DNA from: Pseudomonas sp. ANT_J12
GTDB taxonomy: Bacteria > Pseudomonadota > Gammaproteobacteria > Pseudomonadales > Pseudomonadaceae
Reading direction: 5' to 3'
NCBI RefSeq assembly: GCF_008370045.1
Contig: NZ_VOBN01000003.1
Span: 310,001-374,000, forward strand
Length of the DNA: 64,000 bases
Shown piece by piece: positions 1 through 10,034 of this stretch (position 1 is its first letter; the number at the start of each line of letters is the position of its first letter). The notes under the pieces were generated by a model. The model saw nothing but the letters and a program-made list of their open reading frames with translations, was not told where the DNA came from and ran no database searches. Both the position numbers and the translations under genes were made by a program.

Positions 1-234
1 GTCGACTCGGGGATTCGCTCGGGGCTGGATGTGGTGCGGATGTTGGCGCTGGGGGCCAAAGGCGTGTTGCTCGGGCGTTCCATGGCTTATGCGCTGGCGG
101 CGGATGGGCAGCGCGGGGTGGAAAACATGCTGGATATTTTTGCCAAGGAAATGCGCGTGGCCATGACGTTGACCGGGGTGACGTCGATTGGGCAGATTGA
201 TGAATCGACGCTGGTGAGCGCTGTCCGGCAGTGA
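1..234 (+). CDS. lldD: L-lactate dehydrogenase, FMN-dependent (3' end only)
   Basis: This is the C-terminal 77 codons of an FMN-dependent alpha-hydroxy-acid dehydrogenase; the reading frame is open from base 1, so the gene begins outside the window. The visible part carries the family's C-terminal FMN-phosphate segment ([19 protein letters not shown], then [11 protein letters not shown]) and the LldD-type tail [11 protein letters not shown]. The family oxidises L-lactate to pyruvate at the membrane, feeding the quinone pool. The match to E. coli LldD in this stretch is close enough to prefer lactate over glycolate or mandelate dehydrogenase, but substrate cannot be proved from the C-terminus alone. 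Confidence 0.85.
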   Translation, partial: VDSGIRSGLDVVRMLALGAKGVLLGRSMAYALAADGQRGVENMLDIFAKEMRVAMTLTGVTSIGQIDESTLVSAVRQ

Positions 235-235
235 A

Positions 236-350
236 GATCGTTCCCACGCTCCGCGTGGGAATGCAGCCCGGGACGCTCTGCGTCCCTTCCCGGAGCTGGA
301 ACGCGGAGCGCGTCCCTTGAGGCATTCCCACGCGGAACGTGGGAACGATC
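236..350. repeat. Inverted repeat of the 'gttcccacgc' intergenic type
   Basis: Arms at 236-264 and 322-350 are near-perfect reverse complements (gatcgttcccacgc... / ...gcgtgggaacgatc). The middle holds further 'gggacgc/gcgtccc' complementarity, so the whole can fold into a long branched hairpin. It lies between lldD and the convergent AraC gene. A shorter copy of the same family is at 37623-37657. Such elements are common extragenic palindromes in fluorescent pseudomonads. Confidence 0.75.
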
Positions 351-365
351 AACGACCTCTGCCGC

Positions 366-1130
366 TCATTGCGCGGTGGCCTGTCGGTACTGACGCGGAG
401 TGAAACCGGTCAGCGCCTTGAACTGGCGGGTGAACGCGCTGTGGTCGGTATAGCCGCACTGCAGGGCGACTTCGGTGATGGGGATGTCGGTGTGCAACAG
501 ACGATGCGCATGTTCCAGGCGCACCTTTTGGATCATCTGCCGAGGCGTCAGGTGGAACACCCGCTTGCAGTACCGTTCCAGTTGCGCCACGGAAATACCG
601 GCGATGCGCGTCAGTTCGCCCAAGGTGACCCGGCGATTGAAATGCGCGCGAATGTGTTCATCGACCGCCGCCAGACGCTGGTAAGCCGGATGCGTGTCGC
701 TGGCCGATTGCAGATCAACCGAGATTCCGGCCAGGCCGATGATTTCACCGTTGCGGTTGTACAACGGGCGTTTGTGCGTCAGGCACCAACCGGGCTCCCG
801 GCTGCCGTACAAGTGCAATTCCAGTTGATCTTCCAGCACCAAACCCTGTTCCAGGACCCGTCGATCCTGCTCGGTGTAGCCCGGCCCCAACTGCGCTGGA
901 AACACCTCGGCGCTGGTTTTGCCCAGCAGCGGTTTCATGCCACAGCGCTGGACCAGGGCGAGGTTGGCCATGACGTAGCGCGCCTGGACGTCCTTGATAA
1001 AGATCGCCGCATTCGGGATCACATCCAGCATCGGCAACAGCGGTGCCACGCCGGCCAATAATGCTTCGATGGTTTCCGGACGATCCGCGTCGTTCTCCCC
1101 GCACAACATCGCCAACGCGCTCTGCGCCAT
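366..1130 (-). CDS. AraC-family regulator with PAS sensor domain, likely hydroxyproline regulator
   Basis: The 254-residue protein has an N-terminal PAS-like domain (about residues 35-145, with the motif VIPNAAIFIKDVQARYVMAN and ending near GLAGISVDLQ) and a C-terminal double helix-turn-helix of the AraC type (about 160-254, ending in GFTPRQYRQA). I chose the ATG at 1130 because residues upstream of it, though open, have no family character. It is divergent from the permease-epimerase-deaminase operon and 199 bp from it, so it is the likely local activator. P. aeruginosa also uses an AraC-type regulator (LhpR) for trans-4-hydroxy-L-proline catabolism; equivalence is inferred from context. PAS domains usually sense a small ligand or redox state. 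Confidence 0.85.
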   Translation of the reverse strand: MAQSALAMLCGENDADRPETIEALLAGVAPLLPMLDVIPNAAIFIKDVQARYVMANLALVQRCGMKPLLGKTSAEVFPAQLGPGYTEQDRRVLEQGLVLEDQLELHLYGSREPGWCLTHKRPLYNRNGEIIGLAGISVDLQSASDTHPAYQRLAAVDEHIRAHFNRRVTLGELTRIAGISVAQLERYCKRVFHLTPRQMIQKVRLEHAHRLLHTDIPITEVALQCGYTDHSAFTRQFKALTGFTPRQYRQATAQ

Positions 1131-1329
1131 CACTCTCACCCTCTCACTCTTGAGGCATTTTCCGCTCACCTTGCCCCGTCCCGCGTGCGCTGTCGAGCAC
1201 CGCTGCATTGTGCTGATTTCGTCATCCATACCCACGCAAAACATCAATCGCCCGTGCGCCGTCGCGTTCACTCTATGGCCATTGCATGCACCCCTGCCTA
1301 TCCAATAACTCACAAAAAGGCGCGACGCT
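1131..1329. promoter_or_regulatory. Divergent control region of the hydroxyproline island
   Basis: This 199-bp gap separates the start of the AraC regulator from the permease start and must hold both promoters. It is more AT-rich towards the permease (cattgtgctgatttcg, and caataactcacaaaaagg just before the start). I could not define a convincing operator or -35/-10 pair by eye, so only the location is claimed. Confidence 0.4.
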
Positions 1330-2961
1330 ATGTCAGGCAAAGGCAAGTTCAAAAGGCAACTTTCGTTGATGGACCTTACGTTCATCGGGCTGGGCGCCAT
1401 CTTCGGCTCCGGCTGGTTATTCGCCGCCAGTCACGTGTCGGCAATCGCAGGTCCAGCGGGGATTTTTTCCTGGTTGCTAGGCGGTTTTGCCGTGTTGCTA
1501 CTGGGCATTGTTTACTGTGAATTGGGCGCGGCGCTGCCCCGGGCCGGTGGTGTGGTTCGCTACCCGGTGTACTCCCACGGCCCGCTGCTCGGTTACTTGA
1601 TGGGCTTTATCACCTTGATCGCTTTCACCAGCCTGGTGGCGATCGAAGTGGTGGCCTCCCGGCAATATGCGGCGGCGTGGTTTCCCGAGTTGACCAAGGC
1701 CGGTTCCAGCGATCCGACGATGATTGGCTGGCTGATGCAATTCGCCCTGCTCTGCCTGTTCTTCGTGCTCAACTACCGCAGCGTGAAGACGTTTGCCATG
1801 GCGAATAACCTGGTCAGCGTATTCAAGTTCATCGTGCCGCTGCTGGTCATCGGCGTGCTGTTCACCTTCTTCAAACCGGCCAACTTCCAGGCTCAGGGCT
1901 TTGCCCCATTCGGTCTATCCGGGGTTGAGATGGCGGTGTCCGCGGGCGGTGTGATCTTCGCTTACCTGGGGTTGACGCCGATCATTTCGGTGGCCAGCGA
2001 AGTGAAGAATCCGCAACGGACCATTCCGATTGCGCTGATCCTGTCCGTGCTGCTTTCCACCTTGATTTATGTGCTGTTGCAGGTCGCCTTCCTTGGCGGC
2101 GTGCCCACCGAAATGCTGGTCAACGGCTGGGCCGGCGTGGCCAAGGAACTGGCGCTGCCTTATCGCGATATCGCCCTGGCATTGGGCGTGGGTTGGCTGG
2201 CTTATCTGGTGGTCGCCGACGCGGTGATCTCCCCCAGCGGTTGCGGCAACATCTACATGAACGCCACGCCGCGAGTGATCTACGGCTGGGCGCAAACCGG
2301 TACGTTCTTCAAGGTCTTCACCCGCATCGATGAAAAGTCCGGCATCCCGCGCCCGGCGCTGTGGCTGACCTTTGCCCTGTCGGTGTTCTGGACCCTGCCG
2401 TTTCCTTCCTGGGAAGCGCTGATCAACGTGGTCTCCGCCGCGCTGGTGTTGAGCTACGCCGTGGCGCCGGTCTCCGTCGCCGCCCTGCGCCGCAATGCGC
2501 CAGACATGCCGCGCCCGTTCCGGGTCAAGTGGATGGGCGTGCTCGGTCCGCTGTCGTTCATCATCGCCGCGCTGATCGTCTACTGGTCGGGTTGGGCCAC
2601 CGTGTCCTGGCTGCTCGGCCTGCAAATCCTGATGTTCGTCGTGTACCTGTTGTGCGGTCGTTTTGTTCCGACCAATCACCTGAGCCTGGCCCAGCAAGTG
2701 CGCTCATCGGCGTGGCTGATCGGCTTCTACGCCGTGACCATCGTCCTGTCCAAGCTCGGCAGTTTTGGTGGCCTGGGGGTGCTCAGCCATCCCTTCGACA
2801 CCGTGGTCGTGGCGGTCTGCGCCATGGGCATCTATTGCTGGGGCGCGGCGACTGGCGTACCGGCGCACTTGGTCCGTCTGGAATCCGAGGACGATGAAAG
2901 CGAAGCCGATTCGACCCTCGCCGGCACTGCGACAGGCCGCCCTGCGCCTGCACACTTCTAA
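1330..2961 (+). CDS. APC-family amino-acid permease, likely hydroxyproline uptake
   Basis: The 543-residue polytopic inner-membrane protein has about 12-14 hydrophobic segments. It opens with the APC-superfamily TM1 signature ([17 protein letters not shown]) and carries the [10 protein letters not shown] loop typical of amino-acid/polyamine/organocation permeases. It is the first gene of a five-gene operon and is followed after only 11 bp by the epimerase, so its substrate is probably trans-4-hydroxy-L-proline or a related imino acid. That is inference from position; the family also includes carriers for aspartate, polyamines and other amino acids. The tail after about residue 515 is acidic and poorly conserved. 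Confidence 0.88.
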   Translation: MSGKGKFKRQLSLMDLTFIGLGAIFGSGWLFAASHVSAIAGPAGIFSWLLGGFAVLLLGIVYCELGAALPRAGGVVRYPVYSHGPLLGYLMGFITLIAFTSLVAIEVVASRQYAAAWFPELTKAGSSDPTMIGWLMQFALLCLFFVLNYRSVKTFAMANNLVSVFKFIVPLLVIGVLFTFFKPANFQAQGFAPFGLSGVEMAVSAGGVIFAYLGLTPIISVASEVKNPQRTIPIALILSVLLSTLIYVLLQVAFLGGVPTEMLVNGWAGVAKELALPYRDIALALGVGWLAYLVVADAVISPSGCGNIYMNATPRVIYGWAQTGTFFKVFTRIDEKSGIPRPALWLTFALSVFWTLPFPSWEALINVVSAALVLSYAVAPVSVAALRRNAPDMPRPFRVKWMGVLGPLSFIIAALIVYWSGWATVSWLLGLQILMFVVYLLCGRFVPTNHLSLAQQVRSSAWLIGFYAVTIVLSKLGSFGGLGVLSHPFDTVVVAVCAMGIYCWGAATGVPAHLVRLESEDDESEADSTLAGTATGRPAPAHF

Positions 2962-2972
2962 AGGATAGGTAT

Positions 2973-3899
2973 ATGAAACGGGTTCACGTGATTGACTCCC
3001 ATACCGGCGGCGAACCGACGCGCCTGGTGATGAAAGGCTTCCCGCAATTGGCCGGCCAGACCATGGCCGAGCAGCGCGATACCCTACGCGATCAACATGA
3101 CCAGTGGCGCCGCGCCTGCCTGCTGGAGCCCCGGGGTAACGATGTGCTGGTCGGCGCCCTGTATTGCGAACCGGTGTCGCCGGATGCCACGTGCGGCGTG
3201 ATCTTCTTCAACAACGCCGGCTACCTCGGCATGTGCGGCCACGGCACCATCGGCCTGGTCAATTCGCTGCATTACCTGGGGCACATCGCCCCCGGCGTGC
3301 ACAAGATCGACACCCCCGTCGGCCCGGTCAGCGCCACGCTGCACGACGACGGCACGGTGACCCTGGGCAACGTGCCCGCCTACCGTTATCGCAAACAAGT
3401 GCCGGTCGAAGTGCCGGGGCATGGCACCGTGCATGGCGATATCGCCTGGGGCGGCAATTGGTTTTTCCTGGTGTCCGATCACGGCCACGCGTTGCAAATG
3501 TACAACGTCGAAGCCCTCACCGATTACACCTGGGCGATGCTCAAGGCCCTGGAAGACCAGGGCATCCACGGCGAAGACGGCGCGCTGATCGACCATGTCG
3601 AACTGTTTGCCGACGACGCTCACGCCGACAGCCGCAACTTCGTCATGTGCCCCGGCAAAGCCTACGACCGCTCGCCCTGCGGCACGGGCACCAGCGCCAA
3701 ACTGGCGTGCCTGGCGGCCGATGGAAAACTGGCCGCCGGTGAGCCCTGGGTCCAGGCGAGCATCACCGGCAGCCAGTTCATCGGCAGCTTCGAATGGGAA
3801 GGCGAACGCGTGCGCCCGTTCATTACCGGCCAGGCCTTCATGACCGCCGACGTCACGCTACTGATCGACGAACAGGATCCCTTCGCGTGGGGCATTTGA
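2973..3899 (+). CDS. lhpA: 4-hydroxyproline 2-epimerase (proline racemase family)
   Basis: The 308-residue cytoplasmic enzyme of the proline racemase family converts trans-4-hydroxy-L-proline to cis-4-hydroxy-D-proline. Both catalytic cysteines are present: C88 in GMCGHGTIG and C236 in [11 protein letters not shown]. The N-terminus [17 protein letters not shown] is the family signature, and an AAAGGA ribosome-binding site sits just before the ATG. The two-cysteine active site separates it from the Ser/Cys or Thr/Cys relatives that act as trans-3-hydroxyproline dehydratases. Neighbouring genes supply the next three steps of the pathway, which supports hydroxyproline over proline as substrate. 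Confidence 0.93.
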   Translation: MKRVHVIDSHTGGEPTRLVMKGFPQLAGQTMAEQRDTLRDQHDQWRRACLLEPRGNDVLVGALYCEPVSPDATCGVIFFNNAGYLGMCGHGTIGLVNSLHYLGHIAPGVHKIDTPVGPVSATLHDDGTVTLGNVPAYRYRKQVPVEVPGHGTVHGDIAWGGNWFFLVSDHGHALQMYNVEALTDYTWAMLKALEDQGIHGEDGALIDHVELFADDAHADSRNFVMCPGKAYDRSPCGTGTSAKLACLAADGKLAAGEPWVQASITGSQFIGSFEWEGERVRPFITGQAFMTADVTLLIDEQDPFAWGI

Positions 3900-3950
3900 G
3901 CTGCCCCGTGCCACTTCACCTTCAATTAAACGTTTCGAGGAGTTAGAACC

Positions 3951-4898
3951 ATGAGCGAGAACATTTTCACTGGCTGCATCCCTGCGCTGATGACCCCGTG
4001 CACCCCTGAGCGCAAGCCGGACTTTGAGAAATTGGTGGCCAAGGGGCGCGAGCTGATCGATATCGGCATGAGCGCCGTCGTGTATTGCGGCTCCATGGGC
4101 GACTGGCCGTTGCTGACCGAAGCCGAACGCCAGGAAGGCGTGGCGCGTCTGGTCGCCGCCGGCGTTCCGACCATCGTCGGCACTGGCGCGGTGAACAGCC
4201 GCGAAGCGATCTCCCACGCGGCCCATGCAGCCAAAGTCGGCGCCCATGGCTTGATGGTGATCCCGCGCGTCCTGTCCCGTGGCGCCTCTCCCGCCGCGCA
4301 AAAAGCCCACTTCGCCGCCATTCTCAAAGCGGCGCCAAACCTGCCGTCGGTGATCTACAACAGCCCTTACTACGGTTTCGCCACCCGCGCCGACCTGTTC
4401 TTCGAACTGCGTCGTGAGCACCCGAACCTGATCGGTTTCAAGGAATTCGGCGGGGCTGCCGACCTGCGCTACGCCGCCGAAAACATCACGTCCAAGGACG
4501 ATGACGTCACCCTGATGGTCGGGGTCGATACCCAAGTGGTGCATGGCTTCGTCAACTGCAACGCCACCGGCGCGATTACCGGCATCGGCAACGCACTGCC
4601 CCGGGAAGTGCTGCAACTGGTGGCCCTGAGCAAGCAAGCGGCCAAGGGCGATGCCAAGGCCCGACGCTTGGCCCGGGAGCTGGAATCGGCGCTGGCGGTG
4701 TTGTCGTCGTTCGATGAGGGCTGCGACCTGGTGCTCTATTACAAGCACTTGATGGTGCTCAACGGCGACACGGAATACACCCTGCATTTCAACGACACCG
4801 ATGTGCTCAGCGATGCCCAACGGCATTACGCCGAGAACCAGTACACGTTGTTCCGCCAGTGGTACAAAAACTGGTCGGCCGAGCAGAACGTCGCCTGA
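3951..4898 (+). CDS. 1-pyrroline-4-hydroxy-2-carboxylate deaminase (DHDPS/NAL family)
   Basis: The 315-residue TIM-barrel protein of the dihydrodipicolinate synthase / N-acetylneuraminate lyase family has its Schiff-base lysine at K164 (IGFKEFGG) and the conserved tyrosine at Y136 (VIYNSPYYG). Within a hydroxyproline operon this family member deaminates 1-pyrroline-4-hydroxy-2-carboxylate to 2-oxoglutarate semialdehyde (LhpC/HypD role). A strong GAGGAG site lies 7 bases before the start. True lysine-pathway DapA enzymes are usually shorter (about 292 residues), so the 315-residue length and the context favour the catabolic role. Confidence 0.9.
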   Translation: MSENIFTGCIPALMTPCTPERKPDFEKLVAKGRELIDIGMSAVVYCGSMGDWPLLTEAERQEGVARLVAAGVPTIVGTGAVNSREAISHAAHAAKVGAHGLMVIPRVLSRGASPAAQKAHFAAILKAAPNLPSVIYNSPYYGFATRADLFFELRREHPNLIGFKEFGGAADLRYAAENITSKDDDVTLMVGVDTQVVHGFVNCNATGAITGIGNALPREVLQLVALSKQAAKGDAKARRLARELESALAVLSSFDEGCDLVLYYKHLMVLNGDTEYTLHFNDTDVLSDAQRHYAENQYTLFRQWYKNWSAEQNVA

Positions 4899-4976
4899 TC
4901 CCACCCCGTGTTCGTGCCCGTTGCGAGACAGCCGTGTTTCGCAGTCGGGCCCCCTCCTCTTTTCCAGGAAAGCGCC

Positions 4977-6554
4977 ATGACTCTGACAGGCCAAATGCTG
5001 ATCGGTCGGCACGCCATCACCGGTAGCCGCGAAGCGATCCGGGCGATCGATCCGGCCACCGACAAACCCCTTGAACCGGCTTATCCCGGTGGCACCGAGG
5101 CACATGTCGAACAGGCGTGCGCGTTGGCGTCGGCAGCCTTCGACAGCTATCGCGAAACACCACTGGCGGCACGCGCCCAATTCCTCGATGCCATTGCCGA
5201 TGAGATCGAAGCCTTAGGCGATGAGTTGATCGAGCGCGTGATCGCCGAAACCGGTCTGCCGCGCCCGCGTATCCAGGGTGAACGTGGCCGCACCTGCCAG
5301 CAACTGCGCACCTTTGCCCGCACCGTGCGCGCTGGAGAATGGCTGGATGTACGGGTCGATAACGCGCTGCCGGAACGTCAGCCCCTGCCACGTCCGGACT
5401 TGCGTCAGCGTCAGGTGCCGTTGGGGCCGGTGGCGGTGTTTGGTGCGAGCAATTTTCCGCTGGCCTTTTCGGTCGCTGGTGGCGATACCGCTTCGGCATT
5501 GGCCGCCGGCTGCCCGGTGATCGTCAAGGCCCATGGCGCGCATCCCGGCACCAGCGAACTGGTGGGCCGAGCGGTGGCTCGGGCGGTGAAATCATGCGGC
5601 CTGCCTGAAGGCGTGTTTTCGCTGTTGTTCGGCTCGGGCCGCGAAGTGGGCATCGCGCTAGTGAGCGATCCGCGGGTCAAAGCCGTGGGTTTCACCGGTT
5701 CGCGCAGTGGCGGCATGGCGTTGTGCAAAGCGGCCCAGGCGCGGCCCGAGCCGATTCCGGTGTATGCGGAAATGAGTTCGATCAATCCGGTTCTGCTGTT
5801 CCCGGCAGCCCTGCAAGCGCGCGGTGAAACGCTGGCACAAGGTTTCGTCGCGTCACTCACTCAGGGGGCTGGCCAGTTCTGCACCAACCCTGGATTGGTG
5901 ATTGCCCATCAAGGCGCTGCGTTGGACCGTTTCGTCCGCGCAGCGGCTGATCTCGTTCAACGCAGCCCGGCGCAGACCATGCTCACGCCCGGCATCTCCA
6001 CGGCCTATAAGACTGGCGTGGGTTTGATGCATGCAGAAACCGCCGCCACGGGCCTGAAGGGTGAAACACCGAACCAATGCCAGGCGCATTTGTTCGTGAC
6101 CCGGGCGCAGGATTTTCTGCGCGACCCAACGTTGCAGGCCGAGATGTTCGGCGCCGCGTCGCTGGTCGTGCAATGTGCCGACGACAACGAAATTCGTCAG
6201 GTTATCGAGCACCTGGAAGGTCAACTGACCGCCACCCTGCACCTGGATGACGCCGATCTGGAGAGCGCCAGGGCGTTGCTGCCCCTGTTGGAACGTAAGG
6301 CCGGCCGCCTGCTGGTCAACGGCTGGCCCACCGGGGTCGAGGTGTGCGACGCCATGGTCCATGGCGGACCTTTCCCGGCCACGTCCGACCCGCGCTCGAC
6401 CTCGGTCGGCACCGCCGCCATCCTGCGATTCCTGCGCCCGGTCTGCTACCAGGACTTCCCGGACAACTTGTTGCCGGCCGCGCTCAAGCACGGCAATCCG
6501 CTGCAACTGCGGCGCCTGCTCGATGGCCAGAGAGAAGCTCAGGCCCATGTCTAA
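4977..6554 (+). CDS. 2-oxoglutarate semialdehyde dehydrogenase (aldehyde dehydrogenase)
   Basis: The 525-residue NAD(P)-dependent aldehyde dehydrogenase oxidises 2-oxoglutarate semialdehyde to 2-oxoglutarate, the last step of hydroxyproline breakdown into the TCA cycle. The nucleophile is C302 ([10 protein letters not shown]) and the general base is E265 in [10 protein letters not shown], a variant of the usual ELGGK motif that is typical of the KGSADH branch. The cofactor loop [13 protein letters not shown] is present. I chose the ATG at 4977, which follows CCAGGAAAG; 23 extra upstream codons are open but unlike the family. Its last 8 bases overlap the next gene, indicating translational coupling. 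Confidence 0.92.
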   Translation: MTLTGQMLIGRHAITGSREAIRAIDPATDKPLEPAYPGGTEAHVEQACALASAAFDSYRETPLAARAQFLDAIADEIEALGDELIERVIAETGLPRPRIQGERGRTCQQLRTFARTVRAGEWLDVRVDNALPERQPLPRPDLRQRQVPLGPVAVFGASNFPLAFSVAGGDTASALAAGCPVIVKAHGAHPGTSELVGRAVARAVKSCGLPEGVFSLLFGSGREVGIALVSDPRVKAVGFTGSRSGGMALCKAAQARPEPIPVYAEMSSINPVLLFPAALQARGETLAQGFVASLTQGAGQFCTNPGLVIAHQGAALDRFVRAAADLVQRSPAQTMLTPGISTAYKTGVGLMHAETAATGLKGETPNQCQAHLFVTRAQDFLRDPTLQAEMFGAASLVVQCADDNEIRQVIEHLEGQLTATLHLDDADLESARALLPLLERKAGRLLVNGWPTGVEVCDAMVHGGPFPATSDPRSTSVGTAAILRFLRPVCYQDFPDNLLPAALKHGNPLQLRRLLDGQREAQAHV

Positions 6555-7806
6555 TCAGTCCGCTTCGAACGATATTACCGTGGTCGGCGCCGGCATCATC
6601 GGCGTCGCTTGCGCCCTGCGCCTTGCCCGCCTGGGTTTGCGGGTGGTGGTGATCGACCAGCAGGAGCCCGGTCATGGCGCCTCGTTCGGCAATGCCGGGC
6701 ACCTGGCCACCGAGCAAGTATTTCCGATTGCCGACTTGTCGATCCTCAAGCGCCTGCCCGCCATGCTCATGGACCCGATGGGCCCGCTGCGCCTGGACTG
6801 GAAATACCTGCCACGCGCCCTGCCCTGGTTTTTGCGCCTGTTGTTGAACCTGCGCCCGGCGCCGTTCCAACGCACCGTGGCCGGCATCCGCGCGCTCAAT
6901 GAAAGCAGCCTGGGCGCGTGGCAGCGGCTGCTGGCGGACATTGCACGCCCGGATTTGCTCAGGGAAGACGGCTCGTTGCTGGTGTTTGAGCGGGCCGAGT
7001 CGCGTCAGGCGATTGAAGCGTTGCAGGCGCGGATGCGTCAGCAGCAGGTGCCGGTGGATTTCTGGCAGGCCGAGGCGATACGCGAGGTTGCTCCGCAGCT
7101 TAGTGAACGGATTCAGGGCGGCTTGTTCTTTCCGCGCACCGGGCACTTTCTTGATCCGTACCGGGTTGTCTGCGAACTGGTCGACGCGGCCAAGGCCAGC
7201 GGCGTGCAGTTCCTGAAACAGCAGGTTCGGGGCGGACACTTGCGGGAGAACGGCGTCGCGCTGATCACCGACCAGGGCAGTCTCAACGCCCGCCAAGTCC
7301 TGATCGCGTGCGGTGCCCACTCGGCGAAGCTCACCGCAGCGCTAACCGGCAAAAAGGTCCCGCTGGATACCGAGCGCGGTTATCACCTGATGTTGCCCCA
7401 CGAGCAGGATCGGTTGCCGTTCGCCGTCACCTCGCTGGAGCGCAAATTCATCATGACGCCCATGGCCGCCGGGCTGAGGCTGGCCGGCACCGTCGAGTTC
7501 GCCGGCCTCGACCGCCCGCCGAGCATGGAGCGTGCGTGGCAGTTGCACCGGCTGAGCAAAGGCCTGTTCCGCCGGGATTTGAACGCTGACGATGCCACGC
7601 CGTGGATGGGGTTTCGCCCGTCCTTGCCGGACTCGCTGCCGATCATCGACCGGGTGTGCGATGGCAAGGTATTACTCGCCTTTGGCCACCAGCATTTGGG
7701 GTTGACTCAGGCAGCCGTCACGGCCGAGCTGATCGCCCACATGGCGGCGGCCACTGCGTCTCATGGACTACCGGCCATCGAACCGTACCAGCTCGATCGC
7801 TTCTGA
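6547..7806 (+). CDS. DadA-like FAD-dependent D-amino-acid dehydrogenase, likely cis-4-hydroxy-D-proline oxidising
   Basis: The 419-residue single-chain flavoprotein of the DAO family has a Rossmann FAD-binding motif at residues 11-17 (VVGAGIIG) with the downstream E/D-x-x-x-GxG-x-S-xxNAG pattern ([17 protein letters not shown]), plus a C-terminal [13 protein letters not shown] flavin-contact segment. In this operon the missing step is oxidation of cis-4-hydroxy-D-proline to 1-pyrroline-4-hydroxy-2-carboxylate, which this gene would supply. P. aeruginosa uses a multi-subunit dehydrogenase for that step, whereas other organisms use a one-chain DadA-type enzyme as here. Last gene of the operon; starts inside the preceding gene. 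Confidence 0.88.
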   Translation: MSNQSASNDITVVGAGIIGVACALRLARLGLRVVVIDQQEPGHGASFGNAGHLATEQVFPIADLSILKRLPAMLMDPMGPLRLDWKYLPRALPWFLRLLLNLRPAPFQRTVAGIRALNESSLGAWQRLLADIARPDLLREDGSLLVFERAESRQAIEALQARMRQQQVPVDFWQAEAIREVAPQLSERIQGGLFFPRTGHFLDPYRVVCELVDAAKASGVQFLKQQVRGGHLRENGVALITDQGSLNARQVLIACGAHSAKLTAALTGKKVPLDTERGYHLMLPHEQDRLPFAVTSLERKFIMTPMAAGLRLAGTVEFAGLDRPPSMERAWQLHRLSKGLFRRDLNADDATPWMGFRPSLPDSLPIIDRVCDGKVLLAFGHQHLGLTQAAVTAELIAHMAAATASHGLPAIEPYQLDRF

Positions 7807-7814
7807 TAAAAAAG

Positions 7815-8183
7815 TCATTCAACTTCATTGAGGATCTCGAATTTCACCTGATCAGGATAGAACGCCACGTAGTTGCGAATCTGCTCGACCGACACCTTGG
7901 GGTTCTCATAGGTCCACACCGCGTTGGCGCCTTCATGCCCCGGGATCTGCAAGCTGAAGTAACTGGCATCGCCCTTGTAGGGGCAATAGCTGGTGTGGTC
8001 GGTGCGGGCGTAATATTTTTCGTCGATGTCTTCGCGCGGGACGTAATACACCGGAGGGTAATTGGCCTCCAGCAGCACCAGCGCCCGGGCGGATGCGGCC
8101 ACCTGAATACCGTGGAACTTCACCAACAGACAGCCGGGTTGCTCGGCGATGGTGATGACAGGACTGGGACCGGAGCTTTTCAT
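7815..8183 (-). CDS. DUF427 domain protein
   Basis: The 122-residue protein matches the DUF427 pattern: a small beta-rich fold with RALVLLEANYPPVYYVPREDI, then TSYCPYKGDASYFSL and a C-terminal AFYPDQVKFEI. The biochemical role of the family is not established. It converges on the hydroxyproline operon, with its stop 9 bp past the dehydrogenase stop, and has its own AGGAACG ribosome-binding site. No functional link to the operon is visible. Confidence 0.88.
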   Translation of the reverse strand: MKSSGPSPVITIAEQPGCLLVKFHGIQVAASARALVLLEANYPPVYYVPREDIDEKYYARTDHTSYCPYKGDASYFSLQIPGHEGANAVWTYENPKVSVEQIRNYVAFYPDQVKFEILNEVE

Positions 8184-8214
8184 GGAATACGTTCCTCATG
8201 ACGGTGATGAACCT

Positions 8215-8294
8215 GTAGGAGCAAAGCTTGCTCGCGATGAACGAAAACGCGGTTTACCCGACGTAACGCCATCGCGAGCAAGCTTTGCTCCTAC
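8215..8294. repeat. Inverted repeat, 'gtaggagc' family
   Basis: Arms 8215-8239 and 8270-8294 are exact or near-exact reverse complements (gtaggagcaaagcttgctcg...). The same core recurs at 34518-34792, 37521-37613, 41003-41032, 41783-41850, 50418-50484 and 53324-53391, always between genes. This looks like a paired REP-type extragenic palindrome. Confidence 0.8.
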
Positions 8295-8394
8295 GGGCTG
8301 GGCGGGGAAGCAGACCCAAAACCTTGGACCACGACTGTCAGGTATAACCCATGTTTCGCCATCGCGACGGCTTCGCAGCCGAACGGGATCACAA

Positions 8395-8466
8395 AATCAA
8401 AAGATCGCAGCCTGCAGCAGCGCCCACAGGCGCGTAGGCGCTGCCGAAGGCTGCGATCTCTTGATC
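8395..8466. repeat. Inverted repeat, 'gatcgcagcc' family
   Basis: The arm atcaaaagatcgcagcc... is mirrored by ...ggctgcgatctcttgat, with a second nested stem (cagcgcc / ggcgctg). It lies 10 bp past the aprA stop codon and could act as a transcription-ending or mRNA-protecting hairpin for aprA. No U-tract follows in the aprA direction. Confidence 0.65.
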
Positions 8467-8476
8467 TTGCCTCACA

Positions 8477-9886
8477 TCAAGCGACGATATCGTTCGCCAC
8501 TGCCTGCCCCACCATCCCCACCGCGAAATCCACCGCGCCATGGCCGGTCAAATCGACCATCAAACTGGTCTGATTAGTCTCGGCAAACCAGGTCAGGATC
8601 GCGTCGCCCGCGTGCCCGGTGAAACCGCTGACGAAATTCAACATCGCATTACCCGAGGCAAATTCGGCGATGCCCGACAGGTCGATCTTGTCCTGGCCGC
8701 TGGTGAAATCCATGATCCAGTCCGGCGCGGTCATGGTCGAATCGCTGGCGGCGCCGAACACAAAGGTGTCCGCCCCGGCGCCGCCCCACAACGAATCACC
8801 GCCACCGGCACCGTAAAGGATATCGTTGCCCGCCCCGCCTTCCAGACCGTTCGCTGCAGCGTTGCCGATCAGCAGGTCATTGCCCGAACCACCGATGGCA
8901 TTTTCCAGGGTCACGCCATGCGCGATGGAAACGTTGCCGACCAGACCGCCCACGTCAGAGAACGCGCCTTCGTTGAGGTTGATCTTCTGGTTCTGGCTGA
9001 AACCGGAGAAGTCCAGGGTGTCGTTACCGCCGCCATCCCACACCGAAAACACCACTTTCGAGGCGGCCGAGGTGGCGCTGTAGAAGTCGCGTTCGGCGTT
9101 GGAATTGAAGCCGTAGACCGTGTCGCTGGCGCGGGTTTCAAGGTTGGCGCCGTAGAGTTTCTGCACCGCCACGATGTCGTCGAGCAACGGGGCCGAGGCA
9201 TAGGCGCCGCTGCCGTCCTTGCTGAAGTTCTGGTGGGTGTTGCTTTCACTCCAGTAGCTCATGAGGCTGTAGCCACGGGTGTCCTGGGCATAGGTCACGT
9301 CGTTGTAGGTCGGGTTGCCGTTGCCGGCGTTGTAGACGCCCGGGTGCGACAGGCCCAGGGTGTGGCCGATTTCGTGGGTCAGGGTCTGGCGCCCGTAGTT
9401 GTTGGTGTCCGGGGTTTTGTTGACCTGGTATTGGTCGTTGATCATGTACCAGGACTGGCCGTCGTACTGGCTGCCCTGGGGCAGATAGGCGAACGCCGCG
9501 CCGCCGGTGTTGTTGCTGTAGTTGCCGAAGGTCATGTGACCATCACCACCGGCGCCTTCGCGGAAAGTGACATTGGCCACGTCCGACCAGGATTGCATCG
9601 CCAGCACCGCCTGGGCCTTTTGCTGGGCGCTGAATTCGCCGAACGTGCCGAGGGCCGGGTTGTAGTTGCCCGGTTTCGAGGTCAGGAAGGTGTAGCTGAG
9701 GTCGATCTTGCCGTCGGCATTCTGATCGTGCCAGGACGCGCCTTTGCGCAGGATCTGGTCCGCCGCCTGGTCGGCAGTGAACGACGGCTTGCCGTTGATC
9801 AGTGCGCTGCCGCCACGGTCGTACAAGTGGCTGAACGTATCGACGGTCGAGTAGGCGTCACTGGTCCGGGCTTTTGCTTGAGACAT
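8477..9886 (-). CDS. aprA: Serralysin-type alkaline metalloprotease
   Basis: The 469-residue secreted zinc protease has the extended zinc site [12 protein letters not shown] (ligands H171, H175, H181; catalytic E172) and the Met-turn SLMSYW (M209, Tyr ligand Y211). Calcium-binding RTX repeats lie at about 331-376 ([20 protein letters not shown]), and the C-terminus DIVA is the hydrophobic signal for type I secretion. It has no Sec signal, as expected. An AAGGACG site precedes the start. It stands alone: the usual inhibitor aprI and the aprDEF exporter genes are not in the neighbouring sequence, so secretion must rely on genes elsewhere, or this is an extra copy. Confidence 0.95.
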   Translation of the reverse strand: MSQAKARTSDAYSTVDTFSHLYDRGGSALINGKPSFTADQAADQILRKGASWHDQNADGKIDLSYTFLTSKPGNYNPALGTFGEFSAQQKAQAVLAMQSWSDVANVTFREGAGGDGHMTFGNYSNNTGGAAFAYLPQGSQYDGQSWYMINDQYQVNKTPDTNNYGRQTLTHEIGHTLGLSHPGVYNAGNGNPTYNDVTYAQDTRGYSLMSYWSESNTHQNFSKDGSGAYASAPLLDDIVAVQKLYGANLETRASDTVYGFNSNAERDFYSATSAASKVVFSVWDGGGNDTLDFSGFSQNQKINLNEGAFSDVGGLVGNVSIAHGVTLENAIGGSGNDLLIGNAAANGLEGGAGNDILYGAGGGDSLWGGAGADTFVFGAASDSTMTAPDWIMDFTSGQDKIDLSGIAEFASGNAMLNFVSGFTGHAGDAILTWFAETNQTSLMVDLTGHGAVDFAVGMVGQAVANDIVA

Positions 9887-10034
9887 GGTTTACGTCCTTG
9901 TTCAAAGTAGTCAGTTTCGACAGACCACGGCGATCCCTTGGCGAGATCGTCCTGTCACTCGCCCCATTGCAGGCGCGGTGAAACTGACACAGCTTGATAC
10001 GTGGCGCTAATCAATTTCTCGATAGCCCTGGGGT

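Noticed and set aside
339..1061. 240-codon plus-strand frame over the AraC regulator
   Set aside because: Shadow of the regulator, which has recognisable PAS and HTH motifs.
3858..5180. Long minus-strand open frame (440 codons) antisense to the deaminase and dehydrogenase genes
   Set aside because: High-GC shadow frame with no domain and biased His/Gln/Gly/Asp composition; the plus-strand genes carry clear active sites.
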